From Oceanithermus desulfurans (lineage in GTDB: Bacteria; Deinococcota; Deinococci; Deinococcales; Marinithermaceae): a stretch of DNA of 64,000 nt. Location of the stretch: assembly GCF_014201675.1 (NCBI RefSeq), contig NZ_JACHEZ010000006.1:1-64000 (forward strand). The letters run 5' to 3'. Positions 10,942 to 20,787 of this stretch are shown here, piece after piece. Every line of letters starts with the position of its first letter. Within the stretch, counting starts at the first letter, position 1. The position numbers and the translations under genes were made by a program. Under the pieces are notes generated by a model. It did not search any database. It saw only the letters and a program-made list of their open reading frames with translations, and was not told the origin of the DNA.

Positions 10942-11807
10942 GGCGCGGCTTCCAGCACCCGAACCTCCACCTGCCCCACGCCGGCTTCGACGGTGAGCCG
11001 CAGCGGCGGTCCGGCGCCGGCGGAGTACCAGCGGCGCCCGCCGCCCCCCAGCCCGCTGACCGCGACCCGGCCGATGCCCCTTTCCACGTCCAGCTCCACC
11101 GGCAGCCCCGGCGGCAGGAGCAGCGCGAGCCGCCCCACGCCCCCTTCCACGCGGGCCGCGTAGCCGCCTTTGGCGGGGAAGAAGACCGTCAGGTCGCCCA
11201 CGCCCGCGCGGATCGCCAGCGCCTCGAGTTCCAGCCCCCGCAGGTCGAGCCGGCCCTGGCCCATCCCCAGCCGCAGGTCCAGGTCGTAGCGCACATCCGG
11301 GTGCAGCCCCAGCTTCCAGCGCGGCGCCCGCCCCTGAAAGCGCAGGTTCCGCCCTTCGCTGCGGAGGCGGAGCGTCGCCCGGTCCCGCCGGCGCTGCCTT
11401 TCGAGGAGGATCCGCTGACGCGGGAGGCGCTCCAGTTCGGCTTCGAGCAGGGCCGTGGCGTCCTCGGGGAGCGCGGAGAGCTCGAGCCGTGCCACGGGGG
11501 CGTCGAGCCGGAAGCTGGCGGACCGCACCTCCTCGGCGAGCGGCACCTGCAGCTCCTCGCGAACGAACGGGCCCGAGGACGACGGCCCGAAGGCGAGCCA
11601 GAACCCCGCGGCGAGCAGCAGACCGACGAGGACGAGGAGCGACAGCCGCCGCCCCCGGGGGTCGCGTCCGAAGAGCAGTTCCAGGCCCAGGGCGACCAGC
11701 AGCAGCGGCCAGAGCCGCCAGACTTCGCGAACCGCGCCGGGGAGGTAGCCGAGGTCGGCCAGCAGCCAGACCAGCCCGACCGCGACCAGGATCCAGCCCA
11801 GCGTCAC
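10923..11807 (-). CDS. LiaF-like envelope protein (LiaI/LiaF TM region plus toastrack-like domain)
   Basis: The 294-aa protein begins with two or three membrane helices (WILVAVGLVWLLADLGYL, LWPLLLVALGLELLFG, LLVLVGLLLAAGFWLAF). A periplasmic or extracellular beta-rich region follows, with repeated glycine-rich strands (GMGQGRLDLRGL, GVGDLTVFFPAKGGY, GIGRVAVSGLGG), typical of DUF2154/DUF4097 toastrack folds. The GTG at 11807 overlaps the pspC stop (GTGA) and follows AAGGGGGG. It is probably an accessory of envelope-stress sensing with the PspC partner. Inferred from family; no direct evidence of function here. Confidence 0.75.
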   Translation of the reverse strand: MTLGWILVAVGLVWLLADLGYLPGAVREVWRLWPLLLVALGLELLFGRDPRGRRLSLLVLVGLLLAAGFWLAFGPSSSGPFVREELQVPLAEEVRSASFRLDAPVARLELSALPEDATALLEAELERLPRQRILLERQRRRDRATLRLRSEGRNLRFQGRAPRWKLGLHPDVRYDLDLRLGMGQGRLDLRGLELEALAIRAGVGDLTVFFPAKGGYAARVEGGVGRLALLLPPGLPVELDVERGIGRVAVSGLGGGGRRWYSAGAGPPLRLTVEAGVGQVEVRVLEAAPYPEGD

Positions 11808-12241
11808 CCGCGGCCCCCCTTGGGCAGCAGGAAGTAGACCCCGAGGGCGATCAGGAGCAGGGCCCCCAGCAGCGAGCCGTCGATCCACCAGAGCCCGAGG
11901 TTTTCCAGCAGCAGCCAGAGGCCCAGGACGACGAGGGTCAGACCCCCGTAGAACCTCAGCTTGGACGGCTCGGTTTCTCCGGTGACGCGACGCACGCTCT
12001 CCTCGAGCTCGCGCACGCCTTCCTGCAGCCGATCTTCCAGGGGTCGCGCTTCTTCGCCCTCGCGCGGCAGGACGAAGACGAGGAGCAGGTAGACCAGCGC
12101 GAAGACGGGTTGCACCACGACGAGCACGAGGGCGATGAGACGCACCAGGTCGACGTCGAGGCCAAAGTACTCCGCCAGACCACCGCAGACGCCGGCCAGC
12201 AGGCGGTGGCGCTCGCTGCGCACCAGCCGTTTACCCTCCAT
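11804..12241 (-). CDS. PspC domain membrane protein
   Basis: The 145-aa protein starts MEGKRLVRSERHRLLAGVCGGLAEYFGLD, the PspC signature, followed by the membrane helix LIALVLVVVQPVFALVYLLLVFVLP. A charged segment precedes two C-terminal helices like the LiaI/LiaF membrane region (LTLVVLGLWLLLENLGLWWI, LLGALLLIALGVYFLLP). PspC proteins sense inner-membrane stress. The start was set by GGAGGT 6 nt upstream; a longer frame runs antisense into sucC. It heads a two-gene operon divergent from sucC. Confidence 0.88.
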   Translation of the reverse strand: MEGKRLVRSERHRLLAGVCGGLAEYFGLDVDLVRLIALVLVVVQPVFALVYLLLVFVLPREGEEARPLEDRLQEGVRELEESVRRVTGETEPSKLRFYGGLTLVVLGLWLLLENLGLWWIDGSLLGALLLIALGVYFLLPKGGRG

Positions 12242-12306
12242 GTGGGACCTCCACGAACAGTCTACCGCATGACGTTTAACCCGGACCCCACGCAAAATGC
12301 GCGGGT

Positions 12307-12312
12307 TATAAT
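12307..12312 (+). promoter_or_regulatory. -10 box of sucCD promoter
   Basis: A perfect TATAAT lies 44 nt before the sucC start. The hexamers at 16-18 nt spacing (around GGACCC) are poor -35 matches. The 115-bp gap is shared with pspC on the other strand. Confidence 0.5.
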
Positions 12313-12356
12313 ACCTGCGGCCGCCACGCGGCGGTATCCAGCACGGGAGGTGCCTT

Positions 12357-13490
12357 TTGAAACTCCACGAATTCCAAGCAAAAGAGTTGTTGGCCCAGTA
12401 CGGCGTACCCGTGCCTCCGGGCAAGGTGGCCTACGGCCCCGAAGAAGCCGAGCGCATCGCCAAGGACTTCGGCAAGCAGGTGGTCATCAAGGCCCAGGTC
12501 CACGTGGGCGGTCGCGGCAAGGCCGGGGGCGTCAAGCTAGCCCAGCCCGAAGAGGCACGCGAGGTTGCGGGCAAGATCCTGGGGATGGACATCAAGGGCC
12601 TCACGGTCAAGAAGGTTCTGGTGGCCGAGGCCGTGGACATCGCTCGTGAGTACTACGCGGGCCTGATCATCGACCGCTCGAGCCAGCGCGCCGTCCTCAT
12701 GGTGAGCAAGGAGGGGGGCGTGGACATCGAGGAGGTAGCCCGCACCAACCCCGAGGCCATCGTCAAGTTCCCCGTCGACCCCCACAAGGGGTTGCGCCAC
12801 TTCGAGGCGCGCGAGGTCGTCAAGCAGGCGGGGCTCGAGGGCAACCTCAACCGGCTCGCGAACGTGATCGTGCAGCTCTACAACGCCTTCGCGGGCGTGG
12901 ACGCCTCGCTCGCCGAGATCAACCCCCTGGTCGTCACCGAGCAGGGTGAGATCATCGCCGCCGACGCCAAGATCGACCTGGACGACAACGCCCTCTTCCG
13001 CCACCCCGACCTGGCCAAGCTGCGCGAGGTCGAGGCCGAACACCCGCTCGAGATCGAGGCCAGCAACTACGGCTTCGCCTACGTCAAGCTGGACGGCGAC
13101 GTGGGCGTGATCGGCAACGGGGCGGGACTGGTGATGTACACCCTCGACCTGGTGAACCGCGCCGGCGGCAAGCCCGCCAACTTCCTCGACATCGGTGGCG
13201 GGGCCAAGGCCGAGGTCGTCTACAACGCGGTCAAGCTGGTGGCCAAGGACCCGGACGTGAAGGGCATCTTCATCAACATCTTCGGGGGCATCACCCGCGC
13301 CGACGAGGTGGCCAAGGGCGTAATCCAGGCGCTCGAAGAGGGCCTCGTCAAGGTGCCGGTGGTGATGCGCGTCGCCGGGACCGCCGAGGAAGAGGCCAAG
13401 AAGCTGCTCGAGGGCAAGCCGATCTACCTCTACCCGAACTCGCTCGAGGCCGCGAAGGCGATCGTCACCATGGTGGGAGGCGCGAAGTGA
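12357..13490 (+). CDS. sucC: Succinyl-CoA ligase (ADP-forming) beta subunit
   Basis: The 377-aa beta subunit of the TCA-cycle succinyl-CoA synthetase begins [22 protein letters not shown] with an ATP-grasp fold ([17 protein letters not shown]). The C-terminal CoA-ligase domain contains [31 protein letters not shown] and [16 protein letters not shown]. The start codon is TTG, 6 nt after GGGAGG. It overlaps sucD (GTGA). Confidence 0.97.
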   Translation: MKLHEFQAKELLAQYGVPVPPGKVAYGPEEAERIAKDFGKQVVIKAQVHVGGRGKAGGVKLAQPEEAREVAGKILGMDIKGLTVKKVLVAEAVDIAREYYAGLIIDRSSQRAVLMVSKEGGVDIEEVARTNPEAIVKFPVDPHKGLRHFEAREVVKQAGLEGNLNRLANVIVQLYNAFAGVDASLAEINPLVVTEQGEIIAADAKIDLDDNALFRHPDLAKLREVEAEHPLEIEASNYGFAYVKLDGDVGVIGNGAGLVMYTLDLVNRAGGKPANFLDIGGGAKAEVVYNAVKLVAKDPDVKGIFINIFGGITRADEVAKGVIQALEEGLVKVPVVMRVAGTAEEEAKKLLEGKPIYLYPNSLEAAKAIVTMVGGAK

Positions 13491-14356
13491 GCATCCTGAT
13501 CAACAAGGACACGCGCGTGCTGGTGCAGGGCATTACCGGCCGCGAGGGGCGTTTCCACGCCGAACAGATGCAGAAGTACGGCACCAAGATCGTCGCCGGC
13601 GTGACCCCCGGCAAGGGCGGCCAGGAGGTCCTGGGCGTGCCGGTTTACGACACCGTCAAGGAAGCGGCCGCGAACCACGAGATCGACGCCTCTATCATTT
13701 TCGTGCCAGCGGCGGCCGCGGCTGACGCGGCGCTCGAGGCCGCCCACGCGGGCATCCCCCTGGTGGTGCTGATCACCGAGGGCATTCCCACCCTCGACAT
13801 GGTGGCCGCGGTCAAGGAGATCAAGGACCTGGGCGTGCGCCTCATCGGCGGCAACTGCCCGGGTCTCATCTCCGCCGAGGAGTCCAAGCTGGGCATCATG
13901 CCGGGCCACGTCTTCAAGAAGGGCAAGGTGGGGCTGATCTCGCGTTCCGGCACCCTCACCTACGAGGCCGCGGCGGCGCTCAGCGAGGCCGGCCTGGGGA
14001 CGACCACCACCGTGGGCATCGGCGGCGACCCCATCATCGGCACCACCTTCAAGGACCTGCTGCCGCTTTTTAACGAGGACCCCGAAACCGAGGCCGTGGT
14101 GGTCATCGGCGAGATCGGCGGCTCCGACGAGGAAGAGGCCGCAGCCTGGGTGCGGGAGCACATGACCAAGCCGGTCGTGGGCTTCATCGGCGGCCGCAGC
14201 GCCCCCAAGGGCAAGCGCATGGGGCACGCCGGCGCCATCATCATGGGCGACGTCGGCACCCCCGAGTCGAAGCTGAAGGCCTTCGCCGAAGCGGGCATTC
14301 CCGTGGCCGACACGATCGACGAGATCGTGGAGCTCGTTCGTCAGAAGCTCGGCTGA
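13487..14356 (+). CDS. sucD: Succinyl-CoA ligase (ADP-forming) alpha subunit
   Basis: The 289-aa alpha subunit carries the CoA-binding Rossmann domain ([24 protein letters not shown]) and the phosphohistidine in GHAGAIIMG, the residue phosphorylated during succinyl-CoA to succinate conversion. GTG start overlaps the sucC stop. A strong terminator follows, so sucCD is a two-gene operon. Confidence 0.97.
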   Translation: MSILINKDTRVLVQGITGREGRFHAEQMQKYGTKIVAGVTPGKGGQEVLGVPVYDTVKEAAANHEIDASIIFVPAAAAADAALEAAHAGIPLVVLITEGIPTLDMVAAVKEIKDLGVRLIGGNCPGLISAEESKLGIMPGHVFKKGKVGLISRSGTLTYEAAAALSEAGLGTTTTVGIGGDPIIGTTFKDLLPLFNEDPETEAVVVIGEIGGSDEEEAAAWVREHMTKPVVGFIGGRSAPKGKRMGHAGAIIMGDVGTPESKLKAFAEAGIPVADTIDEIVELVRQKLG

Positions 14357-14373
14357 GGTTTCCTGCGAAGAAA

Positions 14374-14402
14374 GGGGGGCGGCCGCGGCCGCCTCCTTTT
14401 TC
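14374..14402 (+). terminator. Terminator of sucCD
   Basis: A 10-bp GC stem (GGGGGCGGCC/GGCCGCCTCC, one G-T pair) with a short loop is followed by TTTTT, 17 nt after the sucD stop. Confidence 0.85.
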
Positions 14403-14417
14403 TGCCGTGGTGCGCCG

Positions 14418-15530
14418 TCACGCCCGGCTGGGGCGGCGGGCGGCGTCTTGGTAGTCACGCCAGAAGACGCGGACCCGCTGGTAGATCCAGGTGAGCAGGA
14501 AGAGGGTCTGGGGCAGCACCGTGTCCCAGCCGGCCACCACCGCGAGGAAGGCGGCGTGGAAGAGCAGGGGTTCGAGGGCGCGCGCGCGGGCGGCGGGCCG
14601 CTCGAGCAGCCGCCACCAGGCGCGGCCCTGGACCGGGACCAACAGGGTCGCGTAGCCGGCGTAGGCCAAGAGCGGCCAGCCGCCGGAGCGAACCAGGCCC
14701 AGCGCCACCAGCAAGAGCCCGGCGAAGGCCGCGACCCGCAGGGCGTCGAGCGCGCTCCTGAAGGCCGCGGCCGTTCCGGTTTCCACCGCGGACAGCTCAC
14801 GGCTTGCGGGGGGCAGGAACCCCGCTCCGGCGACCCAGACGGCGTCGGGCCAGAAGTAAAAGAGCGCCTCTTCGTCGCCGTCGGCTTCGTGGCAGGGGAG
14901 GAAGCCCGCGGGCACGGGCGCCGTACCCCAGGTGAGCCGCCGCCCCTCGTGGCCGGCGAGGTAGTCCTCGGGCCGGGGGGCCAGGCCGTAGGCGAGCCAG
15001 TAGTCGGGAACGCCCTGCAGTACGAGGTAGAACCAGGGATCGCACTCCACGCTTGCCCCGGGCGTCTCCAGCCGGCACCAGGCGTGGGGCGCGGGATCGT
15101 TGAGCAGCAGGTGGCCGAGCACCAGCTCGCCGCGCCAGCCGCGTTCGCGGGCCGCCTGGAGAACGCTCTGCGCCAGCGTCAGCGCCGCCTCGCCGGGCCC
15201 GGACTCCCCGCCGCCGTCAAGCCGGTAGCCCTGCTCCTGGAGGCGGGCGAAGACGTCCTCGATCAGCGACCCCACTTCCCCGGTCAACGCCGCGGGGCGC
15301 GCCTCGAAGATCGGTTCGGTATCGAGATCGAAATCAAGCGCCAGTTCGGCTCCGGCGCCGAGCTCGAAGCAGGCGAGCGTTCGGCCTTCGTCGCTCTGCC
15401 GCTGGCGCGCGGGTTGGGAAAGCCGGGCGTCGTGGATGCGCTGCCCCGGCCGGTCGCCGGGCAGCGTCAGGTAGAGGCGCGAGGGGCGGTCGGGCGGGGA
15501 GGGGTGGCGGTAGCGAACGCGGAAGCGCAT
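14418..15530 (-). CDS. Transglutaminase-like membrane protein, active-site Cys not evident
   Basis: The N-terminal half of this 370-aa protein resembles a transglutaminase-like domain. The core LGHLLLNDPAPHAWCRLETPGASVECDPWF carries the family His (HAW) and Asp (DP), but the upstream cysteine that should begin the triad is not seen (ARERGWRGELVLGH). The C-terminal 110 residues hold about three hydrophobic segments (ALRVAAFAGLLLVALGLV, GWPLLLAYAGYATLLV, FLAVVAGWDTVLPQTLFLLTWIY). It therefore looks like a membrane-anchored, probably non-catalytic relative. A possible -10 TAGGAT lies 11 nt before ATG. It is downstream of the DUF1800-DUF1501 pair. Confidence 0.6.
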   Translation of the reverse strand: MRFRVRYRHPSPPDRPSRLYLTLPGDRPGQRIHDARLSQPARQRQSDEGRTLACFELGAGAELALDFDLDTEPIFEARPAALTGEVGSLIEDVFARLQEQGYRLDGGGESGPGEAALTLAQSVLQAARERGWRGELVLGHLLLNDPAPHAWCRLETPGASVECDPWFYLVLQGVPDYWLAYGLAPRPEDYLAGHEGRRLTWGTAPVPAGFLPCHEADGDEEALFYFWPDAVWVAGAGFLPPASRELSAVETGTAAAFRSALDALRVAAFAGLLLVALGLVRSGGWPLLAYAGYATLLVPVQGRAWWRLLERPAARARALEPLLFHAAFLAVVAGWDTVLPQTLFLLTWIYQRVRVFWRDYQDAARRPSRA

Positions 15531-15560
15531 CGTTACCGCCCATCCTACCCCGGCCCGCGG

Positions 15561-16724
15561 CTAGCCCAGCAGCTTCAGCAGCGGCTGTGGTTCGGGGAAG
15601 AGCTCCTCGGGGCGCGCGCCGATGAAGGCCGCGGCCCCGGCGTAGACGCTGCGGAAGTCCACCTGGTAGCGCAGGTCGCCGTCGTCGAGGTCGTCGAGGT
15701 TGTACCCGGGCCCCTTGAACCCGCCGACCCCGGGCCCGAGGGCGAACATCAGCCCCGCCTTGCCGTGGTCGGTGCCGCCAGAGGCGTTTTCCTCGACCCG
15801 CCGGCCGAACTCGCTGAAGCCCAGGATAAGCACGTCGTTCTCGCGCCCAAGGGCCTTGAGGTCTTGGGAAAGGGCGCTCAAGCCGGCGGCCAGCTGCTCG
15901 AGCAGCCCCGGCTGGCGCCCCAGCTGATCGGCGTGGGTGTCGAAGCCGCCCAGGGCCACGTAGTAGACCCGGGCGTCGAGCCCGCCGGCGATCATCCGCA
16001 CCACGTCGCGCAGGGCGTTGCCGAAGCTGCCGCGCGGGTAGTCGGCCGCGGGCTCGTAGCCGCGCAGCCCCTGCACCCGGCGGGTGTCCTCGAGCAGGCG
16101 CTCCATGGCTGCGCGCGCAAGCTCGGCCGGGCCATTGCGGGGCTGGCGCAAGCCCTGTTCGAAGCGGGCGAGCGCCCGCTCGGGCAGCCGCAGGCGGAAG
16201 CCCTCGAGCCCGTTCAGGGCCACGCCCTGCCGCGCTTCCCCGCGCAGTGCCAGCGGGGTGGACAGCCCCAGGTTGACGGCGCAGAACGGGTCTTCCTGCT
16301 CGTCGAGCCAGCGGCCCAGCCAGCCCTGCATGCTCTTGCGGCTCGGGTCGGCGCTGTGCCAGATGGCCATGGAGACGAAGTGGCTGCGGCTGGCGTCGGG
16401 GTACCCCACCGCAGGGATCAGGGCCAGCCGTCCCTGCTCCCACTGGGGCAGCAGCGCCCGCAGGGCGGGGTGCAGGCCCAGGTCCCGACCCAGGTCGAGC
16501 ACCTTCGCGGCGGGCACGGCCAGATTGGGGCGGACGCTGCGGTAGGCGCGGTCGCGGAAGGGGACGAGGGTGTTCAGGGCGTCGTTGCCCCCGGAGAGTT
16601 GAACGACGACCAGCACCTTGTCCCGCTCCTTGGCGGCCCGCGCGGTGCGGGTGAGCAGCGAGGGGGCGGCCCCGCCCGCGGCCAGGGTGGTGAGCATGCG
16701 CTGTACGAATCTGCGGCGGTTCAT
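15561..16724 (-). CDS. DUF1501 family protein, Tat-exported
   Basis: The 387-aa protein has a twin-arginine-type leader (MNRRRFVQRMLTTLAAGGAAPSLL) and the DUF1501 core: VVVQLSGGNDALNTLVP, GFDTHADQLGRQPGLLEQLAAGLSAL, VLILGFSEFGRRVEENASGGTDHGKAGLMF. The fold belongs to the alkaline-phosphatase/sulfatase-like superfamily, but the substrate is unknown. It lies 9 nt after the DUF1800 gene, its near-universal partner. The pair is thought to act outside the cytoplasm; the function is not established. Confidence 0.9.
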   Translation of the reverse strand: MNRRRFVQRMLTTLAAGGAAPSLLTRTARAAKERDKVLVVVQLSGGNDALNTLVPFRDRAYRSVRPNLAVPAAKVLDLGRDLGLHPALRALLPQWEQGRLALIPAVGYPDASRSHFVSMAIWHSADPSRKSMQGWLGRWLDEQEDPFCAVNLGLSTPLALRGEARQGVALNGLEGFRLRLPERALARFEQGLRQPRNGPAELARAAMERLLEDTRRVQGLRGYEPAADYPRGSFGNALRDVVRMIAGGLDARVYYVALGGFDTHADQLGRQPGLLEQLAAGLSALSQDLKALGRENDVLILGFSEFGRRVEENASGGTDHGKAGLMFALGPGVGGFKGPGYNLDDLDDGDLRYQVDFRSVYAGAAAFIGARPEELFPEPQPLLKLLG

Positions 16725-16733
16725 GGCTTCCTC

Positions 16734-17894
16734 CTAGAGCATCTGCCCCTCGGGCAGTACGGCGGCGTAGGCGTCCTCGGCGCCGTCCATGAAGACGGAA
16801 AGGTCGGCGTCCTCTTCCAGCAGCGCCGGCAGCAGGTTGAGCCGCACCAGCAGCGCCGCGTCCCCCAGCCAGGCGCGTCCCCCGGGCCAGCCGGCGACGT
16901 TGGGGGGCTGGAAGGGGACCTGCCCCATGCCGATCAGCGCCCGCGCCAGGGCGCGTTCGGGCGCCGGCTTGCCCACGTAGAGCAGGCCGATCAGGTACTC
17001 GACCGGCGACTTCACCAGCGCGTTGCGCGCCTCGGGGGCGTAGAAGGCCTCGTGGGTGAAGAGCCAGCGCAAAAGGCCGTAGGTTCCCTCGAGCCGCAGC
17101 ACCTCCGCCGCGCGCTCCACCAGTTCCCGGGGCGGTTCGGGGGCGAGGTAGAAGCGCAGCAGCTTGCCCGCGAGGAAGCGGTAGGTCTGCGGCTCTTCGC
17201 CGAGCACGGCGAGCACTTCCTCGCCGCCGCGTACCGTACGCCCCAGAAAGGTCTTGGGGGCGGGGTCGTGCCAGCGCTCACGGAACTCAAAGGTAATCGG
17301 CCGCCCCTCGGCGCGCGCCTTGCGGGGGGAGGTGACGGACCAGCCGGTGAACGCCCGCGCCGCCGCCTTGACGTCGGCCTCGGTGTAGTGGCCTTCGCCC
17401 AGGGTGAAGAGCTCCATCAGCTCGCGGGCCCAGTTCTCGTTGGGGTGCTCCTTGCGGCTCTTGGCGTTGTCCAGGTAGACGAGCATGGCGGGGTCGCGGG
17501 CCATGGCCTCGAGCAGCTCGGGGAAGGAGCCCGGGCCCAGGCGCCGGAAGGTCTGGTTCTGCTCCCAGATCAACCGCCCCAGCTTTACCTTCTGAAACTC
17601 GCTGACGAAGTGGCCGCTCCAGAAGAGCACCAGCCGCTCCGCCGCCGGGGTGGGGGTGGTGAGCCAGTGGTCGAACCAGTGCCGCACCAGTGCCCGGTGG
17701 ATGCGGCCGCGGTTGGCCTTGGGGTCGTCGTCGATGGCGGGATCGGGGGCGGGCGCGGGGGTGCGGAGCAGCTGCTCGACCGCGCGCTCCAGGCCCATCT
17801 CCGCGAGCTGGGCGGTCTCTTCGCGGCGGCCGCGCGCCGCCGCGCGGCGCAGCAGGTGCGCGGCCTCGTAAGGGGTGAACGGTCCTCGGTACAT
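16734..17894 (-). CDS. DUF1800 family protein
   Basis: The 386-aa protein starts MYRGPFTPYEAAHLLRRAAARG (the family's AxHLLxRA motif) and contains RLVLFWSGHFVSE and NENWARELMELFTLGEGHYTEADVKAAARAFTGW, both hallmarks of DUF1800. No obvious signal peptide is present, so export might depend on the Tat-bearing DUF1501 partner (inference). ATG follows AAGGAGG. First gene of the pair. Confidence 0.9.
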   Translation of the reverse strand: MYRGPFTPYEAAHLLRRAAARGRREETAQLAEMGLERAVEQLLRTPAPAPDPAIDDDPKANRGRIHRALVRHWFDHWLTTPTPAAERLVLFWSGHFVSEFQKVKLGRLIWEQNQTFRRLGPGSFPELLEAMARDPAMLVYLDNAKSRKEHPNENWARELMELFTLGEGHYTEADVKAAARAFTGWSVTSPRKARAEGRPITFEFRERWHDPAPKTFLGRTVRGGEEVLAVLGEEPQTYRFLAGKLLRFYLAPEPPRELVERAAEVLRLEGTYGLLRWLFTHEAFYAPEARNALVKSPVEYLIGLLYVGKPAPERALARALIGMGQVPFQPPNVAGWPGGRAWLGDAALLVRLNLLPALLEEDADLSVFMDGAEDAYAAVLPEGQML

Positions 17895-17918
17895 GCGGCC
17901 TCCTTGACGCCAAGGTAG

Positions 17919-17938
17919 CCCGCGCCCCGGGGCGCGGG
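17919..17938 (-). terminator. Perfect 20-bp GC palindrome after ftsK
   Basis: CCCGCGCCCC followed directly by its reverse complement lies 30 nt after the ftsK stop and before the DUF1800 Shine-Dalgarno. It can form a very stable hairpin but has no U-tract. It is likely a transcription barrier or mRNA 3' end stabiliser. Confidence 0.5.
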
Positions 17939-17967
17939 GATGAACGCCGGGTTAACGGGGGTTCATG

Positions 17968-20721
17968 TTAGCCGAAGTATTCCTCGATCTGCTCGGGGGT
18001 GATGAGGACCTCGCGCGGCTTCGAGCCCTGGTGCGGGCCGACGATGCCCATGGCCTCGAGCAGGTCCATCAGCTTGCCGGCGCGGGCGTGCCCCACCGAG
18101 AGCCGCCGCTGCAGGCGGCTGACCGAGGCCTGCCCCTCCTCGACCACGATCTCGGCGGCGCGTTTCAGGTAGGGGTCGGAAAAATCGAGCGGCAGCTCCC
18201 CCTGGACCGCGTTGGTGTTGACGCCCAGCGCCAGCGGACCGTCGAAGTCGGCGCCGTAGGCTTCGGCGAAGGCGTCCTCGAAGTCCTGTGCCCGCAGGTA
18301 CTCGGTCACGCGCCGGATCTCGCGGTCGGAGAGGAAGGGGCCCTGCAGGCGGACGGGCTTGGGCAGGCCGGGCTGGTGGAAGAGCATGTCGCCCTGACCG
18401 ATCAACCGCTCGGCTCCGGTGCTGTCGAGGATGGTGCGGGAGTCGTGGCTGCTCGAGACCGCGAAGGCGATGCGCGCGGGCACGTTGACCTTGATCAGGC
18501 TGGTGAGGATGTCCACGCTGGGCCGCTGGGTCGCGAGGATCAGGTGCATCCCGGTGGCCCGGGCCATCTGGGCGAGGCGCAGGATGGCCTGTTCCACCTC
18601 CTTGGGGCTGGTGATCATCAGATCGGCCAGCTCGTCGATGACGATGACCAGAAGGGGCAGCTCGGGCTCGCCCAGCTCGCGCATCTTGGCGTTGAACTGC
18701 TCGAGGTTGCGCGCCCCCACCTGGCTCATCATCTTGTAGCGCCGCTCCATGTGGGCCACCGCGCCCAGCAGCACCCCGGCGGCGTCGGCGGGGTTGGTGA
18801 CCACGCCGCGTACCAGGTGGGGAATGCCGTCGTAGGGCGTCAGCTCGACCATCTTGGGGTCGATCATCAAGAGCCTGAGCTTGCTCGGCAGGTAGCGGTA
18901 GAGCAGGCTCATCACCAGGGTGTTGACGCAGACCGACTTGCCCGAGCCGGTGGAGCCGGCGATGAGCAGGTGGGGCATCACGGCCAGGTCGCGCACCCAC
19001 ATCTCGCCGTCGATGCTCTTGCCCAGGATGAGCGGCAACCGGTCCTTGCTGCGCTGGTAAGCGGGGTGGCGCAGCGCCTCGCTGAAGCGGACGAGCTCGC
19101 GCTCGGCGTTGGGCACCTCGAGGCCGATCACGTGCTTGCCGGGGATGGGCGCTTCCACGCGCACCGAGCCGACCGCAAGCGCGCGGGCGATGTCGTTGGC
19201 GAGGCCGGCGATGCGGCTGATCTTCTCGCCCGGAGCCGGTTCCACCTCGAAGCGGGTCACGCTGGGGCCGCGGGCCCAGTCGACGACGCGGGCGGCCAGG
19301 TTGAAGTGCGAGAGGGTTTCGTTGATGATCTCGCCGCGCCGCGCCGCCTCCTCTTCCAGTTCCTTGCCGCCGGCGCGCCGGGGCTCGGGCGGATCGAGCA
19401 GTTCGAAGGCGGGCAGCGCCGGTGCCCGGCTCGGGGCGACGGGTTGGGTCGGCGGCGGCGCGGTTCGGGGTCGCGGCGGCGGGTCCGCGACGGCCGCGGG
19501 GGGGTCGGCGGGCGCGGGCGCCGCTTCGGCCGCCTCGGTCTCCACGCGGGGCGGTGCGGCGACGAGGCCGCCGCTCTTGAGGATCTGCGCCGCGGCCGGA
19601 TGGTAGTCCGCGGGGTGGGCCTCGGCCCAGTCGACCCAGCGTTCCCAGGCCTCGGCGCGGTTCGCTACCTCGTCGAGCGCCTCCCGCAGGTTGCGCCAGC
19701 GTTCGGCCCGCTCCTCGCGGTGCCGGTCGACGCGGCCGAGCGCCGCGGGGTCGGCCTCCAGCGCCTCGAGGTCCTGCGCGACGGCGGCGTTCAGCTCGGC
19801 GTAGCGCTTCTTGATGGCCGCCAGCTCCAGCTGCAAAGCGGCGCGCCGTTCGTCGAGTTCACGCCAGAGCGGCGGCTCGTTCGTGGCCAGGGGGTTGCGC
19901 AGCGTTCGTTCCAGCGCTTCGACCTCGGCGATCCAGTCGGGGGGCTCGCTACGCAACCGGGTCAGCAGCTCGGCCGCCCGCTGTTCCATGAAGGCGGCGA
20001 GCAGCTCGCGGCTGCGCGCCACCTCGTCGGCCTCCTCGCGGGTGCCGCGCCGGGCCAGGCGTTCGAGGTCTTCCTTGAGCTCGCGCAGCAGCCCGTGGTC
20101 GGGGTAGCGCTCCAGCAGGGTGCGCACCTCGTCCAAAAGCGCACGCGCCTGCAGGCGCACCCGCCCCCACTCCCTGCGGCGGTCGCGCTGGTCGCGCCAA
20201 GCGGCGTAGAGACGCGCCGCGGCGCGCGCCACCCGCCGCAGGCTCTGGGCCAGGCCCCAGAAGGGGGGGTGCCCGGTCCAGAGGTCGACCACCGCCCAGA
20301 CGACGAGCGCGAGCAGCAGCAGCCCCGCGTTTCCGAGCTGGTCGTGCAGCCACAGGTAGGCGCGGGCGCCCCAGACCCCCGAAAGCTCCGAGCCCAGCGC
20401 CGCCGCGAACGGCAGGCCGAGCGCTCCGACGGCGAAGAGGAAGAAGGTGTGCCGCAACAGCCCCTTGAGGGGTCGGGCCAGCAGCAGACCCAGCGCCGCC
20501 AGCGCCAGGGGAAGGGGAATCAGGTAGGTGAGGTAGCCCAGGTGCCGCAGCGCCGCCCGCTTCAGGTCGGAACCGAGGGCTCCGGAGAGCGGGGGTTCGG
20601 GGTAGAAGGAGGCGGCAAGGAAGAAGGAGCCGGCGAGGAGCACGAGCGCCAGGGCTTCGAGGTCGCCACGCTGCAGGCGTTGCTTCTTCGCCGGGGGTTT
20701 CTTGGGTTTCTTGCTCGCCAC
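17968..20721 (-). CDS. ftsK: DNA translocase FtsK/SpoIIIE
   Basis: The 917-aa division-site translocase pumps chromosome ends into daughter cells. Four to five N-terminal membrane helices (about 20-190) are followed by a long charged, coiled-coil and Pro/Ala-rich linker (to about 450). The motor has Walker [13 protein letters not shown] and [29 protein letters not shown]-terminal gamma winged helix (about 850-917, [20 protein letters not shown]) reads orienting DNA motifs. The start is GTG with a TAGAAT box 6 nt upstream, so the mRNA is probably leaderless. Confidence 0.95.
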   Translation of the reverse strand: MASKKPKKPPAKKQRLQRGDLEALALVLLAGSFFLAASFYPEPPLSGALGSDLKRAALRHLGYLTYLIPLPLALAALGLLLARPLKGLLRHTFFLFAVGALGLPFAAALGSELSGVWGARAYLWLHDQLGNAGLLLLALVVWAVVDLWTGHPPFWGLAQSLRRVARAAARLYAAWRDQRDRRREWGRVRLQARALLDEVRTLLERYPDHGLLRELKEDLERLARRGTREEADEVARSRELLAAFMEQRAAELLTRLRSEPPDWIAEVEALERTLRNPLATNEPPLWRELDERRAALQLELAAIKKRYAELNAAVAQDLEALEADPAALGRVDRHREERAERWRNLREALDEVANRAEAWERWVDWAEAHPADYHPAAAQILKSGGLVAAPPRVETEAAEAAPAPADPPAAVADPPPRPRTAPPPTQPVAPSRAPALPAFELLDPPEPRRAGGKELEEEAARRGEIINETLSHFNLAARVVDWARGPSVTRFEVEPAPGEKISRIAGLANDIARALAVGSVRVEAPIPGKHVIGLEVPNAERELVRFSEALRHPAYQRSKDRLPLILGKSIDGEMWVRDLAVMPHLLIAGSTGSGKSVCVNTLVMSLLYRYLPSKLRLLMIDPKMVELTPYDGIPHLVRGVVTNPADAAGVLLGAVAHMERRYKMMSQVGARNLEQFNAKMRELGEPELPLLVIVIDELADLMITSPKEVEQAILRLAQMARATGMHLILATQRPSVDILTSLIKVNVPARIAFAVSSSHDSRTILDSTGAERLIGQGDMLFHQPGLPKPVRLQGPFLSDREIRRVTEYLRAQDFEDAFAEAYGADFDGPLALGVNTNAVQGELPLDFSDPYLKRAAEIVVEEGQASVSRLQRRLSVGHARAGKLMDLLEAMGIVGPHQGSKPREVLITPEQIEEYFG

Positions 20722-20727
20722 CTTCGT

Positions 20728-20733
20728 ATTCTA
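20728..20733 (-). promoter_or_regulatory. Leaderless-type -10 of ftsK
   Basis: TAGAAT on the minus strand, 6 nt before the GTG start; no Shine-Dalgarno is present. Confidence 0.5.
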
Positions 20734-20747
20734 CCGGTCAAGAATTC

Positions 20748-20770
20748 GCCGGCCCGACGGGCGGGCCGGC
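20748..20770 (-). terminator. Hairpin after Skp/OmpH gene
   Basis: GCCGGCCCG and CGGGCCGGC form a 9-bp perfect stem with a 5-nt loop, 18 nt after the stop. On the minus strand GAATTCTTG follows, a weak U-rich tail. Confidence 0.5.
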
Positions 20771-20787
20771 CGAGAGAGGGGGGTGGC

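Noticed and set aside
14448-17918. Very long open frame (over 1100 codons) on the plus strand
   Set aside because: It is antisense to the transglutaminase-like, DUF1501 and DUF1800 genes, has low-complexity Gly/Ala/Arg-rich composition and matches no family. High GC suppresses stop codons in shadow frames.
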